DNA from: an uncultured Clostridia bacterium
Lineage (GTDB): Bacteria > Bacillota > Clostridia > Christensenellales > UBA1242
Length of the DNA stretch: 64,000 bases
Direction of reading: 5' to 3'
NCBI GenBank assembly: GCA_937896905.1
Contig: CALBOE010000006.1
Location: 248,001-312,000, forward strand
How positions within the stretch are numbered: the first letter of the stretch is position 1; every line of letters starts with the position of its first letter. Made by a program: the position numbers and the translations under genes. Below the pieces are notes generated by a model. That model made no database searches. It worked only from the letters and a program-made list of their open reading frames with translations, and was not told the DNA's origin. Positions 1-9,134 of this stretch are shown piece after piece.

Positions 1-1020
1 GAAGCCGACTATATTTGCGTGCTAGACACTGGCAGCACAGATGGAAGCTTTGAAAAATTTAAAGAACTTGGAATTATAACTAAACAGAAAGTTTATTCAT
101 CTTTCCGCTTCGACGTTGCTAGGAACGATAGTATGAAACTAATTCCGCCAAACGCCACCATTTGCGTTTGTGTTGATATAGACGAAATATTCGAGCCGGG
201 CTGGAGCAAAATTTTAAAGGACAACTGGAAAGAAACAACCATAAGGGCAAAATACCGCTACACTTGGAATTTTAACAAAGACGGAAGCGAAGGTATTGTT
301 TTTATGGCAGATAAAATTCACAAATATGGAGCATACGTTTGGACGCACCCTGTGCACGAAGTTTTATTGCCCAAAAATTCAAATTTGCAAGGTGACGTTC
401 TAAACTTGCCAAACATTCAATTAAACCACAGAGCAGACACAACTAAATCTCGTTCCAACTATCTTCCGCTTTTGGAATTGTCGATTAAAGAACAACCGCT
501 AGACGATAGAAATATGCACTACTTAGGGCGTGAATATATGTATTACGGCAAGTTTGACCAAGCCATAAAAATGCTAAAAAAACACCTGCAACTTCCAACC
601 GCAAAATGGACCGAAGAACGTAGCGCAAGTTACCGTTACATTGCCGAATGCTACAAGCAAAAAAATAATTTTAAAAGTTTTGTTAAATATCTTCTTTTGG
701 CTATTATTGAAGCCCCAAACGTGCGAGAGCCATATTTTGCACTTGCCGTAGAATATTATAACAAAAATAAATTTGAAGAAAGTGCTTTCTACTTTTTGCA
801 AATGTTAAAAATTGAAAAAAGAGAATTAAATTACATGTCGCTACCTGAATCTTGGGGGAGCTTGCCTTACGACTGTTTATCTATATGTTTTTATCATTTA
901 AAAAAGTATGATAAAGCAATTTTCTACGCTGAAAAAGCGCTTGCCATTCACCCTTGCGAAAGAATTTTGCAAAACAAAAACTTGTTTGTGCAACTATTCA
1001 ACAAAAAAGGCAAGAACTAA
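1..1020 (+). CDS. Glycosyltransferase family 2 with C-terminal TPR-like repeats (5' partial)
   Basis: The frame is open from base 1, so the N-terminus lies outside the window. The visible part starts inside a GT-A fold: LDTGSTDGS is the nucleotide-sugar-binding loop typical of GT2 enzymes, and CVDIDEIFEPGW carries the DxD-type metal site. After about residue 150 the sequence becomes helical with tetratricopeptide-like repeats (MHYLGREYMYYGKFDQAIKM, later YDKAIFYAEKALAIHP). This resembles the SunS-like or TPR-containing glycosyltransferases of Firmicutes. The acceptor is unknown; a surface polymer, protein or peptide is possible. It converges on the ABC transporter genes. Confidence 0.8.
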   Translation, partial: EADYICVLDTGSTDGSFEKFKELGIITKQKVYSSFRFDVARNDSMKLIPPNATICVCVDIDEIFEPGWSKILKDNWKETTIRAKYRYTWNFNKDGSEGIVFMADKIHKYGAYVWTHPVHEVLLPKNSNLQGDVLNLPNIQLNHRADTTKSRSNYLPLLELSIKEQPLDDRNMHYLGREYMYYGKFDQAIKMLKKHLQLPTAKWTEERSASYRYIAECYKQKNNFKSFVKYLLLAIIEAPNVREPYFALAVEYYNKNKFEESAFYFLQMLKIEKRELNYMSLPESWGSLPYDCLSICFYHLKKYDKAIFYAEKALAIHPCERILQNKNLFVQLFNKKGKN

Positions 1021-1028
1021 CTTGCCTT
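1003..1028 (-). terminator. Rho-independent terminator of the ABC exporter operon
   Basis: Perfect 8-bp stem AAGGCAAG / CTTGCCTT (1007-1014 and 1021-1028) with a 6-base loop, followed on the minus strand by a run of six U. It lies in the last codons of the convergent glycosyltransferase gene. Confidence 0.75.
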
Positions 1029-2769
1029 ATGTTCCAAATTGAGAATTAAATAGTTCATAATAAAACCCTTGTTTTGCTAACAATTCTTTATGGGTTCCCT
1101 GTTCAACAATATTCCCTTTATTCATAACCAAAATTGTATCGGCGTTTTCTATGGTGCTTAACCTGTGCGCCACAATAAAACAAGTTCTATTTTCCATCAT
1201 AACATCTAACGCTTGTTGAATTTTCATTTCTGTTCTTGTGTCTATATTGCTGGTTGCTTCGTCCAAAATCATCATTGGCGGTTTTAAAAGCATAATTCTT
1301 GCAATGCAAAGCAATTGTTTTTGCCCAGCGCTAATGTTATCTGCTCGTTCTGTTATAATTGTGTTATAGCCTTCTGGCAATTTTTCTATGAACGCATGAG
1401 CATTTGCAAGTTTGCACGCTTCTATAATTTCGTCCATAGATGCATCTGGCTTGCCGTAGGCAACATTATCCCTAATGCTGGCATTATACAGCCAACTTTC
1501 TTGCAACACCATTCCGTAAAACTGCCTAAACGAATTTCTTTTCACTTTCCTTACATCTGTTCCGCTTACCTTAATGCTGCCATCATTAACATCGTAGAAC
1601 CTCATTAAAAGGTTTATAATTGTGCTTTTGCCACATCCGGTTGGACCAACAATTGCAACCCTCTGCCCGGATTTAACTTCTAAGTTTAAATTTTCAATTA
1701 GTTTAAAAGCTGGAGAATAACTAAACTTAACATTTTTTAAACTCACTTCACCATTGCACTTTCTTAAACTTCTTAAATTAGAATCATCTATTTCATTTTC
1801 CTCGTTTAGCAAACCAAAAACTCTATCTGCACTGGCAACCGCCACATTTAAATCTGCAAAAATACTTGCCAGGTCGTTAAATGGCCCAGTGAAATTATCG
1901 GTGTAGTTCAAAAAGGAAGATATTTTGCCTATGCTAAGCCCAGAGTTTATTGCCAAAATTGCACCAACAACACCCACAACCCCATATAATATGCCATTAA
2001 CAAACTTGCTAGTTGGGTGCGCAAGGGAGGCGTAAAACATAGATTGTTCGCTAGAAACTCCCAATTCTGCATTTATTTCTCTAAAGTTTTTAATCGTATC
2101 CTCTTCGCTGTTAAACGCTTTAATAATTTTCATATTGGTTATCATTTCTTCTGCATAACCGCTCATCTTGCCCTGCGTTTCCACCCTAACTTTATAAAGC
2201 TTCTTGCTTTTAGCCGTTATTTTTATTGCAACGAATAAAGATAGTGGAGCAAACACAATAACAATATGCGCCAATTGCCAGTTTAGCACCAACATTAAAA
2301 CCATAACAGTTATCACCTGAAAAATTCCACAAACAATGGTTTTAAAACCTTCTAAAAAGCCGTCTGTTAAATTTTCAACATCGGCAATCATTGTGTTCAT
2401 AATGTCGCCATGAGCGGTGTTGTCTATATACTTAATTGGCACCGAATTTAATTTTAAATAGGTGGAGTTTCTTATGGACTGCGCAGTTTTATAGGTTAAT
2501 ATATTCATATTTAAACTGCCCAACCAACTAAACAATGCGTCTAGTGCTGCAACAACAAAAATTGCAATTAAACATTTAATTAATGTGGAAAAGTCTACCT
2601 GCCCCACGCCAATCAGGCAATCTATTGCCTTTCCGGATATTATTGGAATAATCATATTAAGTGCAATGGCTAAAAGTTCAAAAACAATTGAAAGCAAAAA
2701 TGTTACCTTATGAGGTTTAACATAAGGCATAAGTTGCGATAGAAATTTGCCGTATTTTTTATTTTTCAT
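1027..2769 (-). CDS. ABC exporter half-transporter, catalytic-site subunit
   Basis: 580-residue half-transporter: an ABC type-1 transmembrane domain with about six helices (residues ~20-310) followed by an NBD. Visible motifs are Walker A GPTGCGKST, Walker B MMILDEATSNID with the catalytic Glu, and an H-loop His in IVAHRLSTI. The signature reads ISAGQKQ instead of SGGQ. It starts 2 bases after the stop of the upstream half-transporter (2772-4490) with no Shine-Dalgarno of its own, so translation is probably coupled. The pair looks like the BmrCD, LmrCD or TM287/288 type of heterodimeric multidrug or lipid exporter; the substrate cannot be read from sequence. Confidence 0.9.
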   Translation of the reverse strand: MKNKKYGKFLSQLMPYVKPHKVTFLLSIVFELLAIALNMIIPIISGKAIDCLIGVGQVDFSTLIKCLIAIFVVAALDALFSWLGSLNMNILTYKTAQSIRNSTYLKLNSVPIKYIDNTAHGDIMNTMIADVENLTDGFLEGFKTIVCGIFQVITVMVLMLVLNWQLAHIVIVFAPLSLFVAIKITAKSKKLYKVRVETQGKMSGYAEEMITNMKIIKAFNSEEDTIKNFREINAELGVSSEQSMFYASLAHPTSKFVNGILYGVVGVVGAILAINSGLSIGKISSFLNYTDNFTGPFNDLASIFADLNVAVASADRVFGLLNEENEIDDSNLRSLRKCNGEVSLKNVKFSYSPAFKLIENLNLEVKSGQRVAIVGPTGCGKSTIINLLMRFYDVNDGSIKVSGTDVRKVKRNSFRQFYGMVLQESWLYNASIRDNVAYGKPDASMDEIIEACKLANAHAFIEKLPEGYNTIITERADNISAGQKQLLCIARIMLLKPPMMILDEATSNIDTRTEMKIQQALDVMMENRTCFIVAHRLSTIENADTILVMNKGNIVEQGTHKELLAKQGFYYELFNSQFGT

Positions 2770-2771
2770 AT

Positions 2772-4490
2772 TTATTTTGCTTGAGAAGTGTATATTTCAT
2801 TATAAATTTCACAATTTTTCATTAAGCTTGCGTGCGTGCCCATTCCCACCACATCGCCATTATCTAAAACAATAATAAGGTCGCACGATTTTATGGACGT
2901 TGCCCTTTGTGAAATTATAACTAATGTTGAATTTAGTGTTTTTAATGCCTTTCTAAGTTTAGAATCGGTTAAGAAATCTAGCGCACTGCTGCTATCGTCC
3001 AAAATTAACATTTCTGGGCTGTTAATTAGTGCTCTGGCAATGGTTAATCTTTGCATTTGCCCGCCACTAACATTCTTGCCACCCGCCATAATTTGATGAT
3101 CTAAACCATTGTTCCACTCGCTAACAAACGGCCATGCTTGGCTTATTTTTAATGCCTCTACAATTTCTTCGTCTGTTGCATTTTTATTTCTTAACTGCAT
3201 ATTTTCTCTTAGCGAGCCACTAAAAAGCGTGCTTCTTTGTTGCACAACACTAACTTCGTTTCTCAACTGCTGCAAAGAAAATTCTTTTATGTTTTTGCCT
3301 TTATATAAAATTTCTCCTTGTGTTGCATCGTAAAACCTTGTCATAAGATTTGCTATTGTGGTTTTTCCGCTTCCTGTTCCGCCTATAATTCCAATGGCTT
3401 GTTGTGGATATATGCTAAAATTAAGGTCTTTTATAAAAGATTTGGTGTTAATGTCACCCGTGTAATTAAAGCAAACGTCTTTAAATTCCATTATTGCGCC
3501 ATATTCTAAGTTGTTTTGTTTCTTTGCGTTTGGCAAATTTTTAACACTTGGCACAGCGTTCATAACCTCGTTAATTCTATGCAAACTTGCACTTGTTCTA
3601 ACAAACAAAATAATTATGTGGCTCATTAAAACTAATGATATGGTTATCATTGCAACATAGTCTATAAGTGCAATAACGTTGCCCTGCGTCATATGTCCAA
3701 CATTAACCTGCCAACCACCAACATATAAAATGGCTATAATAGCTGCATCAACAATCAAAAACACAACTGGTTGTAACAGTGAAGATATTTTAGAAATGTG
3801 TATGCTTGTTTTTGTAAAATCTGCCGTGGTTTCTTCAAAGCGCTTTTGTTCATCATGTTGTTTGTTGAACGCCCTAACAACTCTTGTGCCAGACAAATTC
3901 TCTTTCGTAACTCTTGTTATTGCGTCTAATTTTGTTCTAACAATTTTAAAGTGCGGAGAAGTTTTTTTCATGTACACAATTAAAACAACTGCAACAACAG
4001 GAATTAAAACCAAGAATATTATAGACATTTTAGGGTTTATTATTAAACTTAGCACAAATGCGCCAATAAGCAAGCATGGAACTCTTAACAACAACCTCAT
4101 ACAAACAGAAACGGCATTTTCCACTTGGGTTATATCGTTAGTCATTCTGTTTATTAGCGACGCCGAGCCAAATTTATCTAACTCTGCATGCGAATAGGTG
4201 GAAATTTTTTCATAAAGTTCGGCACGCATATTTGTTGAAACGCCCACGCTAACATGGCTAGAAAACTTTTGCCCCAAAAGGCTGAACCCAAGGCTAATTA
4301 CATTTATTGCCAAAATAATTAAACCACACTTAACAATTTGAGCTATGTCCTGACTGTTTATGCCCACATCTATTATTTTAGCCACCAAAATTGGGTTAAA
4401 TAACTCCAAGACCGATTCAATCAGTTTAAAAATAGGTGCAAAAATAGTGTACCACTTATATTTTTTTAAATGCCCCCATAAAATTTTCAT
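2772..4490 (-). CDS. ABC exporter half-transporter, degenerate-site subunit
   Basis: 572-residue ABC half-transporter, first gene of a two-gene operon. The N-terminal ~310 residues form the membrane domain. The NBD has Walker A GGTGSGKTT and an intact signature NVSGGQMQR. Its Walker B ends MLILDDSSSALD, with Asp replacing the catalytic Glu, and the switch His is Gln in IISQRATSI. In heterodimeric exporters this subunit forms the non-hydrolytic site together with the imperfect signature of the partner. The start ATG has no ribosome-binding site; a TTGTAA-17-TATAAT promoter ends 7 bases before it, which suggests leaderless translation. Confidence 0.9.
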   Translation of the reverse strand: MKILWGHLKKYKWYTIFAPIFKLIESVLELFNPILVAKIIDVGINSQDIAQIVKCGLIILAINVISLGFSLLGQKFSSHVSVGVSTNMRAELYEKISTYSHAELDKFGSASLINRMTNDITQVENAVSVCMRLLLRVPCLLIGAFVLSLIINPKMSIIFLVLIPVVAVVLIVYMKKTSPHFKIVRTKLDAITRVTKENLSGTRVVRAFNKQHDEQKRFEETTADFTKTSIHISKISSLLQPVVFLIVDAAIIAILYVGGWQVNVGHMTQGNVIALIDYVAMITISLVLMSHIIILFVRTSASLHRINEVMNAVPSVKNLPNAKKQNNLEYGAIMEFKDVCFNYTGDINTKSFIKDLNFSIYPQQAIGIIGGTGSGKTTIANLMTRFYDATQGEILYKGKNIKEFSLQQLRNEVSVVQQRSTLFSGSLRENMQLRNKNATDEEIVEALKISQAWPFVSEWNNGLDHQIMAGGKNVSGGQMQRLTIARALINSPEMLILDDSSSALDFLTDSKLRKALKTLNSTLVIISQRATSIKSCDLIIVLDNGDVVGMGTHASLMKNCEIYNEIYTSQAK

Positions 4491-4497
4491 TATTTTA

Positions 4498-4526
4498 ATT
4501 ATAATCCTATAAAATTATTTTTACAA
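4498..4526 (-). promoter_or_regulatory. Sigma-A-type promoter of the ABC exporter, predicted leaderless
   Basis: On the minus strand: -35 TTGTAA (4521-4526), 17-base spacer, -10 TATAAT (4498-4503), then 7 bases to the ATG at 4490. The predicted transcription start coincides with the start codon. Confidence 0.6.
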
Positions 4527-4569
4527 CTAAATTAATTTTATTTTTTTAATTTGCCAAAACCTTACATAA

Positions 4570-6084
4570 TTATTTAATAATAACTTTTCCGTCTATCCAA
4601 CTAGAAAAAAATCCTTGCAAATCTGCTTTGTTAACCCTTTCAAACGCAGAAATTAAATCTTCTGGCTTTGCATTTTTGAACTTGTTGGCATTAAAATATT
4701 CTTGCAAAGCTTTAATAAAATTTTTTTCACCCATTAAATTATACAAACTTTCAAACATCAAAACGCCCTTAACATAAATGCAATATATATATTCTGGCTC
4801 GGTGTTATATTCGTTCACCGCACGCATACTTGTGTTCAAGTTGCCTAAAACGTCTGTGTAAACCGAAACAAAAAGCGCATAGTTGTCGTGGCAAGATTTT
4901 ACCATTTTTTTATGTGAAAAATTATAACCTTTGTTATAGTCGTAAAACAAAACGGTTGAAAATTCAGTTAAACTTTCGTCCAGCCAAGGAAATGTGTATT
5001 CGTCGTTGCCAACCATTCCATACCACCATTGGTGTGCAGTTTCATGCACAATAACGTTTATGTAATCGTCCACATTTTCAATATCGCTGGAAATCATAAC
5101 AAGGTTAGGATATTCCATTCCGCCATAAACAAAGTCTGTTTCAACAATATTAAAATTTTGGTATGGATATTGCCCAAACTTTTTGGAAAAAGTGTTAATG
5201 GCATCAACTCCAGCTTGCAAACTTTGTTCGGGAGTTTTATCATTAAAAAAGTAATAATCAACACTAACCTTGCCCGCCTTTGCGGTTTTAATTTCAAACT
5301 TTTCGCTTAAAACACAAGCAAAATCTCTAACCGCTTTGGCAAAAAAGTTAACTGTTTTTGTTATGGCATGCTCTTCCTTTTCTGTTTTTACTCCCGTTCC
5401 CGCAACAACTAAATTCTTATTGCAGTTTATTGTAACATCATAGTTTGCAATATCGCTAAAAAACGGGTCGCCATTAGCATTATATGGGTTAGTTACAAAA
5501 CCTCCTTGTTCAAAAACGCACGCAACGGGGTAAAAGTTTGCAAGGTTTATTGTGTTTTCGCCATAGCCAAACCTATGTTCACAGTTTGGCAATATAAAAG
5601 AATATTCTATTAAAACATCAATTCTTTCCCCGGGTAATAAACTATTGGCTAGTTTAACATTCAAAATTCCGTTATACTCGCCAGAATATTCGATGGCAAC
5701 ATCATCGTCGTTCACTTTAATTCTAGCAATTTCAAATTCTGTATAACTCATTCCGTTAGGATAGGCATTGTTAGTTTTTGTTGTTGCAACCACTAGATGC
5801 GTTGCACCTTTTTTAAAATATTGTGGATATAAATGAAATTTAATTTCCCTTAAAATTGCATTAGTGTTGTTAAAATAAACAACTTCACAACTGGCTGTGG
5901 CAGATTTAGTTTCCTGGTTAAAATCCACAACTAAATGATAGTTGGTTAAATTTTTAGAAATTTCATTAAGGTTGTCCGCCTTTTTACAACCAAAAAATGT
6001 AAACATGGCAGTTAAAGCGAACAAACTTGCCAACAAAATTTTAACCACAATTTTTAAATTACTTTTAATGCTTTTCTTTTTCAT
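4570..6084 (-). CDS. M1-family (gluzincin) zinc metallopeptidase, lipoprotein
   Basis: 504 residues. The N-terminus has a basic stretch, a hydrophobic segment and a lipobox-like FFGC near residue 33, so it is probably a membrane-anchored lipoprotein. Residues ~50-240 fit the M1 N-terminal beta domain. The catalytic motif HETAHQWW (residues ~344-351) followed by WLDESLTEF gives the HExxH-x18-E zinc site. It is shorter than full aminopeptidase N because the C-terminal helical domain is reduced. The predicted role is extracytoplasmic peptide cleavage. It is divergent from the replication-initiation operon. No clear Shine-Dalgarno precedes the ATG; a TAAAAT element sits 7 bases upstream but its -35 is poor. 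Confidence 0.85.
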   Translation of the reverse strand: MKKKSIKSNLKIVVKILLASLFALTAMFTFFGCKKADNLNEISKNLTNYHLVVDFNQETKSATASCEVVYFNNTNAILREIKFHLYPQYFKKGATHLVVATTKTNNAYPNGMSYTEFEIARIKVNDDDVAIEYSGEYNGILNVKLANSLLPGERIDVLIEYSFILPNCEHRFGYGENTINLANFYPVACVFEQGGFVTNPYNANGDPFFSDIANYDVTINCNKNLVVAGTGVKTEKEEHAITKTVNFFAKAVRDFACVLSEKFEIKTAKAGKVSVDYYFFNDKTPEQSLQAGVDAINTFSKKFGQYPYQNFNIVETDFVYGGMEYPNLVMISSDIENVDDYINVIVHETAHQWWYGMVGNDEYTFPWLDESLTEFSTVLFYDYNKGYNFSHKKMVKSCHDNYALFVSVYTDVLGNLNTSMRAVNEYNTEPEYIYCIYVKGVLMFESLYNLMGEKNFIKALQEYFNANKFKNAKPEDLISAFERVNKADLQGFFSSWIDGKVIIK

Positions 6085-6121
6085 AACTCATTTTATGTTA
6101 ATAAAATTTTTATTAGAACAG

Positions 6122-6196
6122 ATTTCCACACGCTTTCCACAACCCAATTTGGGTTGTCCACACAATTAACGTGTTTTGCAAAAAAGTTGTGGATAA
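6122..6196. promoter_or_regulatory. Cluster of DnaA-box-like sites with an interrupted palindrome
   Basis: A perfect DnaA box TTATCCACA lies on the minus strand at 6188-6196. Three partial boxes on the plus strand contain TTTCCACAC (6123-6131), TTTCCACAA (6134-6142) and TTGTCCACA (about 6154-6162). Between them is an inverted repeat ACAACCCA-ATT-TGGGTTGT (6139-6157). The cluster is just upstream of the dnaB/dnaI-like operon promoter. DnaA is known to bind upstream of the dnaB-dnaI operon in Bacillus subtilis, so an autoregulatory replication-initiation site is the likeliest reading. Confidence 0.6.
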
Positions 6197-6222
6197 CTTG
6201 GTTTTAAAACGTAGTTTTATGT

Positions 6223-6251
6223 TTTACAAAGGTAAATAATTGTGCTAAAAT
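6223..6251 (+). promoter_or_regulatory. Sigma-A-type promoter of the helicase-loader operon, predicted leaderless
   Basis: TTTACA (6223-6228), 17-base spacer, TAAAAT (6246-6251), then 6 bases to the ATG at 6258. There is no Shine-Dalgarno between the promoter and the start. The DnaA-like boxes lie immediately upstream of the -35. Confidence 0.6.
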
Positions 6252-6257
6252 ATTGGT

Positions 6258-7697
6258 ATGAGTTTTTGTAAGTTTAGCCCTAGTTATCAAACTAGCAATA
6301 AAACCATTGTTGATAATGTTTTTATCAACGAATATTTGCCAAAAGCACCAGATTTGTGCGTTAAGGCGTATTTATTAGGTTTAAGCAAGTGTTCCAGCAG
6401 CGACGAAGGCGACAATTCGCTTAACTATTTTGCCCAAACCTTAAAAGTTTGCGAAGAAGATGTTGTTTCGTTGTTTAAATATTGGGAAGATTTAGGACTT
6501 GTGCAAGTGCTTTCCACCAACCCAGTTGAAGTTAGGTTTTTGCCAGTTCGCTCAACCACTGTTGCAACCAAAAAGTATAAGGTGGATAAATACGCCGACT
6601 TTAACATTCAAATTCAAGAATTATTTTCTGGCCGAATGGTTATGCCAAACGAGTTTGCTGAGTTTTACGATTTAATGGAGCGCAAGCACGTGGAACAAGG
6701 TGCGTTGATTGAAATTGTTAAATACTGCATTTCTAATAAAGGTTTTAACCTTAGCCCCAACTATTGTTTAACTGTGGCAAAGGATTGGCAACGTCAAAAC
6801 ATAATAACTAAAGATGCCGTTTTAAACAAAATTGAAGAACTTGGTGTTGTGGACGACAAAATGAATTTAATTCTAACCGCCATGGGAAGCAAACGCAAAA
6901 TTCAGTTGGAAGATAAGGAACTGTTAAATAAATGGTTAAATAGTTTTGGCTTTGAACTTAACGTTATTGTTTTTGTGGTTAAAGGTTTAAAAGAAAGAAA
7001 AAGAAGGTTAGACGTTAATGTGTTAGACGAATATCTAACAAAATATTTTGAAATGAAATTAATGTCTATCCCTGAAATTGAGAATTACGAAAACGAAAAA
7101 GAAAACCTATACTTTGTTGCAATGGCAGTTAATAAGGAATTGGGAATTTTTTATGAAGATTTAACCAAAGAAATAGATTCTTACGTTGTGCCATGGCTCA
7201 ATATGGGGTTCGATTTAGAAACATTAAAAACGGTGGCAGATAACTGCTTTAAATCTTCCATACGAACATTAGAAAAGTTTAATGAAATTATTAACAAACT
7301 ATTCAAACTTGGCATTGTTAATATGCAAGCTTATATGCAGTACCTTAACGACAATCTTGCAGAAGACAATAAAATTAAAGAGGTGCTTGCAAAATTAAAT
7401 TTAACCAGAAATGTAACGAATTTGGACCGCCAATTCTATTCGGTTTGGACGGCAGATTGGGGCTTTGCCCACGAAATTATTCTGCACGCTTGCAGTTTAA
7501 GTGCAAACAAAAACAATGCCTTGCAATATGTTAACAAAATTCTAACAAATTGGAACAGTGAAGATCTAAAAACCTTGCAACAAGTGCAAAACATTAAAGT
7601 GGAAAATGATAATTCTTCGCATTCATTTATACATAACAACTACACAAAAGAACAAATTGCAAGTTGCATTACTAACCTAGACGAATTGGAGGTGTAA
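6258..7697 (+). CDS. dnaB: DnaB/DnaD-like replication initiation protein (helicase co-loader)
   Basis: 479 residues, close to the length of Bacillus DnaB (primosome/helicase-loading protein, not the helicase). An N-terminal winged-helix-like region (residues ~30-100) is followed by helical DnaD-type repeats. The C-terminal segment YVNKILTNWNSEDLKTLQQV (residues ~415-435) fits the DnaD/DnaB C-terminal YxxxIxxxW pattern. It is followed after one base by a DnaI-like loader, the same order as B. subtilis dnaB-dnaI. It probably brings the replicative helicase to the origin with DnaA and DnaI. The gene symbol follows the Firmicute usage and rests on domain pattern plus context. Confidence 0.8.
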   Translation: MSFCKFSPSYQTSNKTIVDNVFINEYLPKAPDLCVKAYLLGLSKCSSSDEGDNSLNYFAQTLKVCEEDVVSLFKYWEDLGLVQVLSTNPVEVRFLPVRSTTVATKKYKVDKYADFNIQIQELFSGRMVMPNEFAEFYDLMERKHVEQGALIEIVKYCISNKGFNLSPNYCLTVAKDWQRQNIITKDAVLNKIEELGVVDDKMNLILTAMGSKRKIQLEDKELLNKWLNSFGFELNVIVFVVKGLKERKRRLDVNVLDEYLTKYFEMKLMSIPEIENYENEKENLYFVAMAVNKELGIFYEDLTKEIDSYVVPWLNMGFDLETLKTVADNCFKSSIRTLEKFNEIINKLFKLGIVNMQAYMQYLNDNLAEDNKIKEVLAKLNLTRNVTNLDRQFYSVWTADWGFAHEIILHACSLSANKNNALQYVNKILTNWNSEDLKTLQQVQNIKVENDNSSHSFIHNNYTKEQIASCITNLDELEV

Positions 7698-7698
7698 A

Positions 7699-8607
7699 GT
7701 GAACAGAGCAAAAATACTATCTACCATTAAACAAAACTTTATGCTTAAACGCATTAAAGCCAAAGAACAAGCAGAAAGTTTTATTAACGAGCTTTGCAAA
7801 GTGCCAGAATTTAACAGCATGTACACAGAATATAACCGCAAAAAATTGCAATACATAAAATCTAAATACGAGCAAGAAAATTTGGCGCTAAAATATGAAG
7901 TGGAAAGTTTAAGAAGCAAACTACAACTATATTTAGCGTCTAACAACATAGACGCACGCAAATTAAGTCCACAATACGAATGTAAACTTTGTAACGACAC
8001 AGGTGTTGCAGGTGGAAAAATTTGTTCGTGCCTGCTTAATGAACTTAACAAAAAAATTTCTGCGTTGTGCAGTTCAACAACCAATTTTAACTCTTTTGCA
8101 AATTGCAAACCAGAAATTATGAACGAGCAAGACAAAAAAACAAGCGAAAAACTTCAAGATTGGTGTGCAAAATATCCAAACATAACAAAACTTAACTTTT
8201 GCCTTTTTGGCGGACCAGGACGCGGAAAAACATTTATGTTAGAATGCGTTGCCAACGAAATGCTAGCACGGCAAAAGGTTGTTTGCTTTAAAACCGCCTT
8301 CGAGTTAAACGAACTTGCACGCCTTTACCACATTGGAAAAAGTTTTGAGTTTAGCGATTGCTTAAAGGCAGATATTTTAATAATAGACGACCTTGGCACA
8401 GAGCCAATTTTAAAAAACGTTACAAAGGAATATTTATATAACCTAATCAACTCTCGTCAAATCAACAATTTGCCAACCTTCATTTCAACCAACCTAAGTC
8501 CAGAACAAATTTTGGAAAGATACGACGAAAGAATATACAGCCGCCTCGCCAACAAAAGTTTGTGTGCTATGATACACCTAACTTCAACCGACAAACGCAT
8601 GAACTAA
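7699..8607 (+). CDS. dnaI: DnaI/DnaC-like AAA+ helicase loader
   Basis: 302 residues, similar in length to B. subtilis DnaI (~311). The N-terminal ~90 residues are helical and followed by a Cys cluster CKLCNDTG...CSC (residues ~95-113), matching the zinc-binding N-terminal domain of DnaI. The AAA+ domain has Walker A GGPGRGKTF (~residue 174) and Walker B ADILIIDDLG (~residue 230). The start is GTG at 7699, preceded by GGAGGTG overlapping the 3' end of the upstream gene, so the two are co-translated. Function: ATP-dependent loading of the replicative helicase. Confidence 0.9.
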   Translation: MNRAKILSTIKQNFMLKRIKAKEQAESFINELCKVPEFNSMYTEYNRKKLQYIKSKYEQENLALKYEVESLRSKLQLYLASNNIDARKLSPQYECKLCNDTGVAGGKICSCLLNELNKKISALCSSTTNFNSFANCKPEIMNEQDKKTSEKLQDWCAKYPNITKLNFCLFGGPGRGKTFMLECVANEMLARQKVVCFKTAFELNELARLYHIGKSFEFSDCLKADILIIDDLGTEPILKNVTKEYLYNLINSRQINNLPTFISTNLSPEQILERYDERIYSRLANKSLCAMIHLTSTDKRMN

Positions 8608-8668
8608 AAACAATGTAAAATAAATTTATCACACTATAAAACAAAGGAAAACTTAAAGGGGAATTTAT

Positions 8669-9100
8669 ATGTTAGAAATTAAAGTAAAATATTTTACCAA
8701 TATTGAACCACTAAAATTTATAGAAAACAAAAGCGATTGGTACGACTTGCGAGCCGCAGAAGACGTAGAACTTAAAGCGGGCGAATTTAAACTTATTAAA
8801 TTGGGCGTTGCCATTCAACTTCCAAAAGGTTACGAAGCAATTATTGCACCACGAAGCAGCACTTTTAAAAACTTTGGCATACTTCAAGCCAACAGCATTG
8901 GTGTTGTGGACGAAAGTTATTGTGGCGACAACGACCAATGGTTGTTTCCAGCCCTTGCAATGCGAGATACGGTTATTAAGAAAAACGACCGCATTTGCCA
9001 ATTTAGAATTTTTGCCCACCAACCTGCTCACACCATAACAACTGTTGAACACCTATCCAACCAAAACCGTGGTGGTATTGGTTCAACCGGCAAACAATAA
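8669..9100 (+). CDS. dut: Deoxyuridine 5'-triphosphate nucleotidohydrolase (dUTPase)
   Basis: 143-residue trimeric-type dUTPase that hydrolyses dUTP to dUMP and pyrophosphate. All five family motifs are recognisable: WYDLRAAEDV, PRSST, GVVDESYCGD, RICQF and the C-terminal RGGIGSTG. Motif 1 begins DWYDLRA rather than the usual AGYDLRA, and motif 5 has GIG rather than GFG. A good Shine-Dalgarno (AAGGGGA) precedes the ATG. It follows dnaI by about 60 bases, a gap with a TATAAA-like -10, so it may have its own promoter. Confidence 0.93.
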   Translation: MLEIKVKYFTNIEPLKFIENKSDWYDLRAAEDVELKAGEFKLIKLGVAIQLPKGYEAIIAPRSSTFKNFGILQANSIGVVDESYCGDNDQWLFPALAMRDTVIKKNDRICQFRIFAHQPAHTITTVEHLSNQNRGGIGSTGKQ

Positions 9101-9101
9101 C

Positions 9102-9133
9102 AAAAAATCTCACCGAATGGGTGAGATTTTTTT
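9102..9133. terminator. Bidirectional terminator between dut and rplA
   Basis: Stem AATCTCACC / GGTGAGATT (9106-9114 and 9120-9128), flanked by an A run on the left and a T run on the right, so it can serve both convergent genes. Confidence 0.85.
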
Positions 9134-9134
9134 A

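Noticed and set aside
3679..4197. Plus-strand reading frame opposite the ABC exporter (172 codons)
   Set aside because: It is a shadow of a clear ABC transporter and lacks protein-like features.
6085..6120. Leaderless start for the M1 peptidase
   Set aside because: TAAAAT sits 7 bases before the ATG but its -35 (TTCTAA) matches poorly; it was left out of the main set as unproven.
6122..6196. Chromosomal origin (oriC)
   Set aside because: There are only four boxes, no AT-rich unwinding region of usual size, and no dnaA, dnaN or recF nearby; a promoter-associated DnaA site is a better fit.
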